This document shows, in pieces, positions 46,849-53,975 of a DNA stretch of 64,000 nt. The first letter of the stretch is position 1; each line of letters opens with the position of its first letter. The stretch lies in NCBI RefSeq assembly GCF_900108855.1, contig NZ_FNXY01000004.1, forward strand, positions 186,001-250,000. The letters are read 5' to 3'. A model generated the notes under the pieces. The model searched no databases, was not told the origin of the DNA, and saw only the letters and a program-made list of their open reading frames with translations. The translations under genes were made by a program, and so were the position numbers. This DNA is from Dyadobacter koreensis (GTDB taxonomy: Bacteria > Bacteroidota > Bacteroidia > Cytophagales > Spirosomataceae).

Positions 46849-46924
46849 GATTTACGAAAGTCTAGAAATTAAAATCTTCGATTAGATCTGCGTCGGATTT
46901 TTATGTTTTAAACAGCCCCCAATC

Positions 46925-47178
46925 GTCGAGCTTCCGGCAGATATTTCAATTTACATCAGAATTCTTAGTGATATGTTGCCTTCACTGACGGACCAGAGTG
47001 TACAGCAGCAAACTCCGGAAAACTGATCAAAAAATCACGGGAATATCTTTCTGTAAACAAATTACTTTTCGCCGGGACGGCATATCAGCTGGGTTATGAA
47101 TATCATTAATCGTTCAACAGGCATTCTGAGGCGAGAATGAACATTTCCCCTCTGGAATTCCGGCAACGGTTTGATTAA
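46925..47178 (+). pseudogene. Decayed AraC-family regulator, C-terminal fragment
   Basis: Translation in one frame from about 47032 gives KSREYLSVNKLLFAGTAYQL followed by GYEYH, a stop, then SFNRHSEARMNISPLEFRQR and a final stop at 47178. This is the second helix-turn-helix and C-terminus of an AraC/XylS regulator (AYQLGYEYP, then FNR and SPLEFR). The internal TAA at 47107-47109 falls where the family has Gln, so CAA to TAA would explain it. Upstream, a different frame (46925-47020: VELPADISIYIRILSDMLPS) may be the preceding part, implying a frameshift. No start or N-terminal ligand domain survives. Confidence 0.7.
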
Positions 47179-47199
47179 ACGCCATGATTGCCAGCAAAT

Positions 47200-47242
47200 A
47201 ACTAAAATCCATCCGTCGGGTCTTCACGGATGGATTTTAGTT
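47200..47242. terminator. Hairpin after the AraC remnant
   Basis: Arms 47200-47216 and 47226-47242 are a perfect 17-bp stem (core AAATCCATCCGT) with a 9-base loop, 22 bases after the end of the AraC remnant. It is probably the surviving terminator of that gene. Confidence 0.75.
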
Positions 47243-47336
47243 TCTGACAATTTCCACGGCATCATCAGAATTAAATTTCCTATCTTTAAGTTAATAGTAT
47301 GATCAGCTCAAAGTACTCCCGTCATTACACCATGAT

Positions 47337-49115
47337 ATGAAATTATTACTAAAATATCTTAGCCGATATAAAGGCCTTATTTTCCTCGCATTAATACTAG
47401 CCGCAATCAACCAGATTTTTTCACTGCTTAACCCGTACATTCTGGGAAATGTTTTGATAGATCCGTTTGCGAACAAAGCCAAATACTTCCGTGACAACGA
47501 TTTAGGAAACGAATTCTTCAAAGGCATTACGATTGGCTTGCTGATGATTATAGGTGCAGCGATGGTTTCACGTATTGCCAAAGCATTCCAGGACTATGTC
47601 GTCAATGTGGTTATTCAAAAATTTGGAGCCGATCTTTACACTGATGGACTGAGACATGCCTTACGTTTACCCTATCAGGATTTTGAAGATCAGCGCAGTG
47701 GCGAGACACTCTCCGTTTTACAGAAAGTCCGCGCTGATTGTGAGAAATTCATTACCAATTTTGTCAATGTGCTCTTCGCAACTTTGGTCGGAATTGTTTT
47801 TGTAACAATCGTGGCTTTTAAACTAAGCCCAATGCTGCCGGTTATATATCTGATCGGTTCAATCGTGCTCGCTTTACTGACAAGTATTTTGAGCCGTAAG
47901 ATTAAAGAAGTCCAAAAAAATATCGTCAAAGAAACAACGGCGCTTGCAGGTTCGACAACCGAATCTTTAAGAAATATTGAACTGGTCAAAAGCTTAGGGT
48001 TAACGCAACAGGAGATTCGCCGGCTTAATTTAACAACATTCAGGATACTGAAACTGGAATTAAAAAAGGTAAAAAGTATCCGCTCGATCAGTTTTATACA
48101 GGGAACCTTCGTGAATTTTTTGCAGCAATGCATTATGTTCTCACTACTGTTTTTTGTATTTCACGACCAGATAACGGTCGGACAGATGATGATGATGCAG
48201 TTTTATTCATTTTTCATTTTTACTCCTTTACAAGAGCTTGGAAACGTAATTTTGTCATACCGGGAAGCGGAAGCATCATTAATAAATCTGGAAAAACTTC
48301 TTAGCCGGCCTATTGAAAGAAAACCGGCTCATCCGGAAAGAATTGACGCAGTGGAGACGCTGCGCTTCGAGAAAGTACATTTCCAGCATCAAAGCGCAAA
48401 ACGACCTGCGCTGGATGAAATTTCTTTTAATGTAAAACGTGGTGAAACCATTGCTTTTGTGGGCCCGTCGGGATCCGGAAAAACTACGCTGGTTAAATTG
48501 CTGGTCGGATTATATCATCCCAACACCGGAAGTATATACTATAACGATCACAGTGACAGCAGTATCGATTTTGATGAGCTTAGGCACCAGATCGGTTTTG
48601 TGACGCAGGATACGCAACTTTTTTCGGGCACCATTAAAGAAAATCTATTGTTCGTGAACCCTGCGGCGACGGACGAAATGATTACCGAAGTATTAAAAAA
48701 AGCGGCCTGTTATAATCTGCTCCTACGTGCCGAAAACGGAATTGATACAGTAATTGGAGAAGGCGGGCTGAAATTATCGGGAGGCGAACGCCAGCGGTTA
48801 TCCATCGCGCGGGCACTTCTCCGCAATCCCCACTTAATGATATTTGATGAGGCAACTTCTGCACTGGATTCTTTAACGGAAGAAGAAATCAGCAATACAA
48901 TCCGCAACATTACGAGCCAGCGGCAGCACATTACCGTAATGATTGCCCATAGACTTTCTACGATCATGTATGCCGACCGGATATATGTTCTGGAAAAGGG
49001 AAACATTATCGAAACCGGAAGCCACAGCGCCCTGCTTGAAGAAAAAGGCCTGTATTATGCCATGTGGAGGCAACAGATCGGCGAACGAAAAGACGTTCAC
49101 GCATTGGAATCCTAA
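47337..49115 (+). CDS. ABC-type exporter, membrane and ATPase domains fused
   Basis: A 592-residue half-transporter that dimerises. Residues about 15-310 are a type 1 exporter membrane domain with six helices; the nucleotide-binding domain follows with Walker A GPSGSGKTT (about residue 376), Q-loop VTQDTQLFSG, signature LSGGERQRLSIARALL, Walker B LMIFDEATSALD and the H-loop AHRLST. It resembles MsbA/multidrug or peptide exporters; the substrate is unknown. It stands alone with its own terminator. The N-terminal region has no peptidase domain. Confidence 0.92.
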   Translation: MKLLLKYLSRYKGLIFLALILAAINQIFSLLNPYILGNVLIDPFANKAKYFRDNDLGNEFFKGITIGLLMIIGAAMVSRIAKAFQDYVVNVVIQKFGADLYTDGLRHALRLPYQDFEDQRSGETLSVLQKVRADCEKFITNFVNVLFATLVGIVFVTIVAFKLSPMLPVIYLIGSIVLALLTSILSRKIKEVQKNIVKETTALAGSTTESLRNIELVKSLGLTQQEIRRLNLTTFRILKLELKKVKSIRSISFIQGTFVNFLQQCIMFSLLFFVFHDQITVGQMMMMQFYSFFIFTPLQELGNVILSYREAEASLINLEKLLSRPIERKPAHPERIDAVETLRFEKVHFQHQSAKRPALDEISFNVKRGETIAFVGPSGSGKTTLVKLLVGLYHPNTGSIYYNDHSDSSIDFDELRHQIGFVTQDTQLFSGTIKENLLFVNPAATDEMITEVLKKAACYNLLLRAENGIDTVIGEGGLKLSGGERQRLSIARALLRNPHLMIFDEATSALDSLTEEEISNTIRNITSQRQHITVMIAHRLSTIMYADRIYVLEKGNIIETGSHSALLEEKGLYYAMWRQQIGERKDVHALES

Positions 49116-49136
49116 GAAGTAAAAATCCATTTTGAG

Positions 49137-49175
49137 ACCTGAATTTTGCTGATAACAACTCAGCAAGATTCAGGT
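49137..49175 (+). terminator. Terminator of the ABC exporter gene
   Basis: Arms 49137-49152 and 49160-49175 pair over 16 positions with one G-T pair, and the stem runs into a T6 tract. It starts 21 bases after the stop. Confidence 0.85.
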
Positions 49176-49202
49176 TTTTTCAGTTGCAGGGAAGAAATAA
49201 TT

Positions 49203-49221
49203 TTACTGTTACAAACAGTAA
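49203..49221. promoter_or_regulatory. Short palindrome before the oxygenase gene
   Basis: TTACTGTT and AACAGTAA arms (49203-49210, 49214-49221) with a 3-base centre lie 10 bases upstream of the oxygenase ATG. It may be an operator or a small hairpin over the ribosome-binding region. Confidence 0.35.
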
Positions 49222-49231
49222 TTCAAAAGCA

Positions 49232-49945
49232 ATGAATACAATCTCCGAAATTATCGAATCTGCTGACTGGGAAAAAATCTCTGAAAATATGAATGGCAGC
49301 GGTTATGCTATTTTGCCAAAAATCATCACCCCCGAACAATGCGATCAACTCGTTGCACAGTATGAAAGTCCTGATCTTTACCGAAAAAGAATCGTGATGG
49401 AGCGATACCGCTTCGGTCTGGGAGAATATAAATATTTTCAATATCCACTGCCCGAGCTGATCCAACAGATAAGAAAGTGTGTTTACCCCAAGCTTGTTCC
49501 GATAGCAAACAGTTGGATGAAGGCGCTGAACATCAATAGAATTTTCCCAAAAACGCTTGAAGAACTTCACAAGTTATGTAGGGAGCATGATCAGACTGAG
49601 CCTACTGTATTAATCCTGATGTATGGAAAAGGAGGATACAATACGTTACATCAGGATCTGTACGGAGAAATCTTCTTTCCAATGCAGCTTGTGATCTTTC
49701 TGAATGACCCGGAAAAAGATTATCAGGGAGGTGAATTCGTTCTGATCCAGCAAACACCGCGTGCACAGTCCAAAGCAATTATTTTAAGACCAAAAAAGGG
49801 CGATATATTATTGTTTACGACCAATTTCAGACCTGCAAAGGGGACAAAGGGATATTATCGCACGAATATGAAACACGGAGTAAGCGAAGTTCTTGCTGGA
49901 CGGAGATGCACACTGGGTATCATTTTTCATGACGCTCAAAGTTAA
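49232..49945 (+). CDS. 2-oxoglutarate/Fe(II)-dependent oxygenase
   Basis: A 237-residue protein from the ATG at 49232. The double-stranded beta-helix metal site is visible: H140-x-D142 in TLHQDLYGE and distal H215 in MKHGVSEV, followed by RRCTLGIIFHD with the 2-oxoglutarate-binding Arg. GGEFVLIQQTPRAQSKAIIL and KKGDILLFTTNFRPAKGTKG are typical of the prolyl-hydroxylase-like group (COG3826 type). It hydroxylates a protein or small molecule using O2 and 2-oxoglutarate; the target is not known. The upstream palindrome could regulate it. Confidence 0.87.
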   Translation: MNTISEIIESADWEKISENMNGSGYAILPKIITPEQCDQLVAQYESPDLYRKRIVMERYRFGLGEYKYFQYPLPELIQQIRKCVYPKLVPIANSWMKALNINRIFPKTLEELHKLCREHDQTEPTVLILMYGKGGYNTLHQDLYGEIFFPMQLVIFLNDPEKDYQGGEFVLIQQTPRAQSKAIILRPKKGDILLFTTNFRPAKGTKGYYRTNMKHGVSEVLAGRRCTLGIIFHDAQS

Positions 49946-49988
49946 ATCACCGCAGAAGCATTGAGGGTTTCAATGCCTCCTGACAAAG

Positions 49989-51008
49989 TTAATGGACAAT
50001 TTTAAAGACCAGCTCTTTCAGAAGTTCTCCTTCCGGCGTACTCACGCCATCCAAGCCCTTTAAGCGGCTGTCCGCTTCGCGCAAATAATGGATCACGTGC
50101 GCAACCTTGGGAAGCGGATAGTTCCTGGCTGCAAGAGAATAGTCTTTAACAAAAAAAGGATTGACCCCTAACGCCGACGCCAGGCCCTTTTCTGATTTAT
50201 CCTGACTGGCATGAACAAGCAATACCTTTGAGAAAAACCCAAACAGAATGATCAGGATCGGAGCAAGCGGGTTGTCTTTTGAATTAGCAGAGAAATGCGT
50301 TGCGATCTTATTAGCTTTGATCACATCACGCATCAACAGCGCTTTCTGAAATTCAAAGACATTATACTCCTTGCTGATGCCAACGAAACGTTCAACAACC
50401 TCTGCGTCGATTCCCTGATCAACCCGCAGGTTGACCATGATTTTTCTTATCTCATTGGTCAATCTTTTCAAGTCGTTGCCAATATTGTCAACCATCATCT
50501 GTATCGCTTTCGGACTTATCTTTACACCTTCCGACTGACAATAAGACGCTACCCAATCCGGCAGTTTATTGTCATACATCTTTTTTGATTGTACAACATG
50601 ACCATGGGTATTGAAAGCTTTGATAAATGTCTTGCGTTCGTCGGCATTTGCGTGAAAACAAAAAACCAGTACTGTGCTGTGCAACGGATTTGAGACATAA
50701 TCCTCCAGACGTGCCTGCTGTTCTTTTTGATCAATACCACCTAATTTATTTGCATCTTTCACGATAACAAGCTGTCGCTCTGCCATAAACGGATAACGGC
50801 GCGCGTAACTCAGCACGCCCGCCACGTCTGTGTCTTTTCCGTAAAGGACAAACTGATTAAATCCTTTTTCCGATTCTGACACTACACGTTCTTCGAGGGC
50901 ATCGGCAATAATATCGATATAAAAAGGTTCATCGCCGTGCAGAAAATATACCGGTTTAAACTTTTTACTTTTAATTTCTTTAAGAGCAGCGTCAGGCGTT
51001 TGAGCCAT
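49989..51008 (-). CDS. holA: DNA polymerase III subunit delta
   Basis: A 339-residue clamp-loader subunit that opens the beta sliding clamp. The N-terminal domain shows KPVYFLHGDEPFYIDIIADA, then SYARRYPFMAERQLVIVKDA, KLPDWVASYCQSEGVKISPK, VDNIGNDLKRLTNEIRKIMV and the C-terminal collar domain (APILIILFGFFSKVLLVHAS). Length and order match HolA. It converges with the oxygenase gene 43 bases away, without a clear hairpin. Confidence 0.94.
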   Translation of the reverse strand: MAQTPDAALKEIKSKKFKPVYFLHGDEPFYIDIIADALEERVVSESEKGFNQFVLYGKDTDVAGVLSYARRYPFMAERQLVIVKDANKLGGIDQKEQQARLEDYVSNPLHSTVLVFCFHANADERKTFIKAFNTHGHVVQSKKMYDNKLPDWVASYCQSEGVKISPKAIQMMVDNIGNDLKRLTNEIRKIMVNLRVDQGIDAEVVERFVGISKEYNVFEFQKALLMRDVIKANKIATHFSANSKDNPLAPILIILFGFFSKVLLVHASQDKSEKGLASALGVNPFFVKDYSLAARNYPLPKVAHVIHYLREADSRLKGLDGVSTPEGELLKELVFKIVH

Positions 51009-51052
51009 GTTTTAATCTAAATTTTAATATGCACAAAATAAAACAGATCCAG

Positions 51053-51655
51053 CTACTGCCGGTTTTCTGTAATAAAACGAGCCGCTTCTTTTTGCAGCAG
51101 TGGAAAAAACAGATTGAATTTTTCATGGTAAAAATCTTCATTTTTCTCCAAATCTTCCTCAGCCAGATTTAACACGTCCAAAAACTCGGCTCTTCTTGAT
51201 AACCGGCCAAAAGTCAGTTTAATTCCTTCCAGCGTCCTATAGGTATTTAGCCAATCCTGTTTGATCATCGTCCGGACCATGGATTTCATGTGGACTGGGA
51301 TAAGCGGATCATTTCTTCGAATCACTTCATAAATTCTGGCACTGTAACCGTCCAGCGTTTCGCTGCAAAATTGGTTAAAATATTTGGCTAAAAAATAGTC
51401 GAAGTAAATATCGATGGCGATTCCTGCCGTTTTACCCAGCACATCCGCGGCCTTATGCTTTGCGTCCCTGACAATTGGATGTTCGTCTGTGTACATGTCA
51501 ATATGACGATGCAATTTCACACCCAGCAAAAACTCTTCACTCCACCCTATAATTTTATCTCCGGTCAATCGTCCTTTTATGAAATCCCCGACATAATTTC
51601 CTATTATAACCTCCTCATCGTCCCCGGAAAGCAATAAATGTGCTAAAAAATTCAT
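51053..51655 (-). CDS. Acyl carrier protein phosphodiesterase-like protein (AcpH/DUF479)
   Basis: A 200-residue HD-like metal phosphodiesterase family protein starting at the ATG at 51655 (MNFLAHLLLSG; an earlier Met at 51667 is possible). Motifs: NFLAHLLLS, GNYVGDFIKGR, GVKLHRHIDMYTDEHP, IAIDIYFDYFLAKYFNQF. E. coli AcpH removes the 4'-phosphopantetheine arm from acyl carrier protein; equivalent activity here is inferred. It is divergent from the FKBP gene. Confidence 0.85.
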   Translation of the reverse strand: MNFLAHLLLSGDDEEVIIGNYVGDFIKGRLTGDKIIGWSEEFLLGVKLHRHIDMYTDEHPIVRDAKHKAADVLGKTAGIAIDIYFDYFLAKYFNQFCSETLDGYSARIYEVIRRNDPLIPVHMKSMVRTMIKQDWLNTYRTLEGIKLTFGRLSRRAEFLDVLNLAEEDLEKNEDFYHEKFNLFFPLLQKEAARFITENRQ

Positions 51656-51683
51656 AAAAAAAGACATTTTGGCAAAATTCCCG

Positions 51684-51691
51684 TACGTTTG
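51684..51691 (+). promoter_or_regulatory. Candidate -7 box of the FKBP gene
   Basis: TACGTTTG fits TAnnTTTG and lies 63 bases upstream of the ATG. A TTG at the -33 distance is absent. Confidence 0.35.
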
Positions 51692-51754
51692 TTTTTCCAA
51701 ATTCACCGTGGAACAATTATTTTACAACAACCAATATTTTAACCAAACAAGCAA

Positions 51755-52267
51755 ATGAAAGTCGAAAAGAATAATGTAGTAGCACTCATATATAGCCTGA
51801 GAATACCTGATAATGACGGTGAAATGGATATCGTAGAAGTAGTAACGGAAGAAGATCCGATGTATTTTATTCAAGGCATCAGCGGACTTCCGGAAGGATT
51901 CGAAGATAAGATCGAGGGCCTTGCTGCGGGAGACACTTTCGACTTCGTCGTTGCACCGGAAGAAGGTTACGGAGAATTTGATCCTGAGGCAATTGTTGAA
52001 TTACCGAAGGCAGTTTTCCAAATGGAAGGCGTTGATCAGGAAGAGCTTTTAGAAATTGGAAATATTGTTCCGATGACAAACGAAGACGGCGAGCGCATGC
52101 ACGGACAAGTTGTTGAAGTAAAGGATGACGTTGTTGTCATGAACTTCAATCACCCTTTGGCAGGAAAAGAAATGCATTTTGAAGGTTCGATTCTTTCAAT
52201 TCGTCCTGCAACTGATGAAGAAATAAGTCACGGACACGTACATGGTGAGGGCGGCCATCATCATTGA
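51755..52267 (+). CDS. FKBP/SlyD-type peptidyl-prolyl cis-trans isomerase
   Basis: A 170-residue cytoplasmic protein with a split FKBP domain carrying an inserted insert-in-flap chaperone domain as in SlyD: residues 1-70 (NNVVALIYSLRI, EEDPMYFIQGISGLPEGFED, FDFVVAPEEGYGEFDPEAIV), the insert (VFQMEGVDQEELLEIGNIVP), and the closing FKBP strands (MNFNHPLAGKEMHFEGSILS). The tail HGHVHGEGGHHH is His-rich and likely binds nickel or other metals. It would help fold proteins at Pro bonds and may carry metal. Confidence 0.92.
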   Translation: MKVEKNNVVALIYSLRIPDNDGEMDIVEVVTEEDPMYFIQGISGLPEGFEDKIEGLAAGDTFDFVVAPEEGYGEFDPEAIVELPKAVFQMEGVDQEELLEIGNIVPMTNEDGERMHGQVVEVKDDVVVMNFNHPLAGKEMHFEGSILSIRPATDEEISHGHVHGEGGHHH

Positions 52268-52284
52268 TATTTTTTAGTCAATAA

Positions 52285-52327
52285 TTGAGAGTTGAAACGA
52301 TTGCATTCAGGTCGAATCAACTCTCAA
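52285..52327. terminator. Bidirectional hairpin between the FKBP and dCMP deaminase genes
   Basis: Arms 52285-52295 and 52317-52327 form a perfect 11-bp stem (TTGAGAGTTGA) with a 21-base loop between two convergent stops, 3 bases from the deaminase end. Confidence 0.6.
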
Positions 52328-52330
52328 CTA

Positions 52331-52816
52331 TTATCCTTCACTATTTTCGATATACTGCTCAACCTCAACACCAAAAGTTCTTAAAAACTCAACACCTTCT
52401 TCCCTGCCGATTCCTTTGTAAGCTGCGTACGAATGCAGAAAAATTACTTTACTTATTTTCATCGTGTAAATTACACGGGCACATGCAATACAGGGAGCCA
52501 ATGTCACAAAAAGTGTAGCTCCTTCAATATTTGAACCATTTTTGACAGCAAACAATATTGCATTTTGTTCTGCATGCAATGCGAGGGAACAACTTCCTTT
52601 TGCATCACGAGGACAGCCCACCTCCGGAAATTCCTCGTCACAGTTATGCGTTCCTGCCGGAGGCCCGTTATAGCCAATAGAGATGATCCGGGTATCTTTT
52701 GTCAATACCGCGCCGACCTGCGCCTTGATGCAATGGGAGCGTTTTGCAAGATTTATTGCAAGCTCCATAAAAATATCATCAAATTCCGGACGGTTTTTCG
52801 TTGTTAGTGAACTCAT
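52331..52816 (-). CDS. Deoxycytidylate (dCMP) deaminase
   Basis: A 161-residue zinc enzyme converting dCMP to dUMP for thymidylate synthesis. The cytidine-deaminase zinc site is H81-A-E83 with catalytic Glu and C109-x-x-C112 (LHAEQNAILF, APCIACARVI). RSHCIKAQVGAVLTKD and IGYNGPPAGTHNCDEEFP are typical of the ComEB/dCMP deaminase group; two extra Cys/His in CDEEFPEVGC may hold a structural zinc. It has its own well-formed promoter. Confidence 0.93.
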   Translation of the reverse strand: MSSLTTKNRPEFDDIFMELAINLAKRSHCIKAQVGAVLTKDTRIISIGYNGPPAGTHNCDEEFPEVGCPRDAKGSCSLALHAEQNAILFAVKNGSNIEGATLFVTLAPCIACARVIYTMKISKVIFLHSYAAYKGIGREEGVEFLRTFGVEVEQYIENSEG

Positions 52817-52843
52817 TCGATTCTTTAAAACTTAAATTACCTG

Positions 52844-52874
52844 CAAACTTAGATAAAGCATGAATTGGATTCAA
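52844..52874 (-). promoter_or_regulatory. Promoter of the dCMP deaminase gene
   Basis: On the minus strand TTG (52872-52874), 20 bases, then TAAGTTTG (52844-52851). The -33 lies inside the first codons of the divergent DUF922 gene. Predicted transcription start near 52837, about 20 bases before the ATG. Confidence 0.7.
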
Positions 52875-53975
52875 TATAGATTAACAAATAAGCACAGGAC
52901 AACGGCCCTGTTTTGCTTATTTATTTTTCTGAACCTGGTTTCTTTTGCTCAAATTACTCCTGAGATCATTAGTCTCACGCGTGAACCAGCGTCTGTAATC
53001 CGCACCAACAAATTTTTCATCCAGGATGTGGAAGATAAACGAAAAGTTAAAGGTGCTGCTTTCGGGAAAATCATTTTTCTTGGAAAAGAAAAACCGGCAT
53101 CACTTGCTGCCCCAGTTGAAAAGGAACTTACCTCCTACTGGTCTTATGCAGCACCAAAAAAAAATGCTGATCTTCTGCCACTTTATATTTCGGTTAAAGA
53201 TTTTCAAATTAATGAGAGGCGCCTGGGTCCAAACCGCGTTGCCGGAGATATCAAATTGGATGTAACATTCCGGTGGTATCGAAATATGGTGCCTGTTGAA
53301 TTGACCAATTATCAGACTTCTGCCACTTACACACGTCCGGAAAAAGAGTATGATCACCAAAAACTCATCAGGCAAATGCTGGATCAGGCCCTGATTCATT
53401 TTCAAAAATGGATGGCTGCCAATACCGGTAAAAACCCTGCGCTGGCCAGAAACCTGAAAATCGTTTTTAAAGAAGTAACCGGACAAGATAAGGCTGATAC
53501 GGTTTTTTACAGTGTTAAGCGCCCGTTGGTATGGGCTGATTTTCAGGGACAAAAGAGCAGACCGGGAAGCCGGTATGCGGCCGCCGTGTTTACGAGCTTC
53601 GCCTATGAAGGCCATTCCTATCCAAAAGACGATGATCTGATTCTTCAAATTGATCTGAAAATTTTCATGGTAAAATCCATGTCATGGGGATTGCCGGAAG
53701 CTAAGAATGCCGGAACGCTCCGACACGAACAACTTCATTTTGATATCACAAGGATGGTTGTTGAGCGCTTCAAAAAAAAGCTGGAATCAGGCGATCTTAC
53801 CATCGAAGATTATGATAGCGAAATCCAATACCAATTCATCGAATCTTTCCGGGAAATGAATCGGGAGCAGGAGGCTTACGACGGCGCAACCGGTCATGGG
53901 CTTAATGCCTCGGCACAGGCGGAATGGGACCGAAAAATCACCAGGGAAATCGCTGAAATTTATTCAAGGCAGTAA
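52860..53975 (+). CDS. DUF922 family protein, putative zinc protease, exported
   Basis: A 371-residue protein with a long N-terminal signal (to about residue 30, LFIFLNLVSFAQ). Residues about 200-371 match DUF922: LVWADFQGQKSRPGSRYAAA, then R-H289-E290-Q-L-H293-FDIT, an HExxH zinc motif, and a helical tail with QYQFIESFREMNREQEAYDG. The N-terminal 30-190 region is a separate domain (TREPASVIRTNKFFIQDVED) not recognised. HExxH suggests a metallopeptidase, but no activity has been shown for the family as far as I know. Its 3' end overlaps the convergent comEC by 12 bases. Confidence 0.78.
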   Translation: MNWIQYRLTNKHRTTALFCLFIFLNLVSFAQITPEIISLTREPASVIRTNKFFIQDVEDKRKVKGAAFGKIIFLGKEKPASLAAPVEKELTSYWSYAAPKKNADLLPLYISVKDFQINERRLGPNRVAGDIKLDVTFRWYRNMVPVELTNYQTSATYTRPEKEYDHQKLIRQMLDQALIHFQKWMAANTGKNPALARNLKIVFKEVTGQDKADTVFYSVKRPLVWADFQGQKSRPGSRYAAAVFTSFAYEGHSYPKDDDLILQIDLKIFMVKSMSWGLPEAKNAGTLRHEQLHFDITRMVVERFKKKLESGDLTIEDYDSEIQYQFIESFREMNREQEAYDGATGHGLNASAQAEWDRKITREIAEIYSRQ

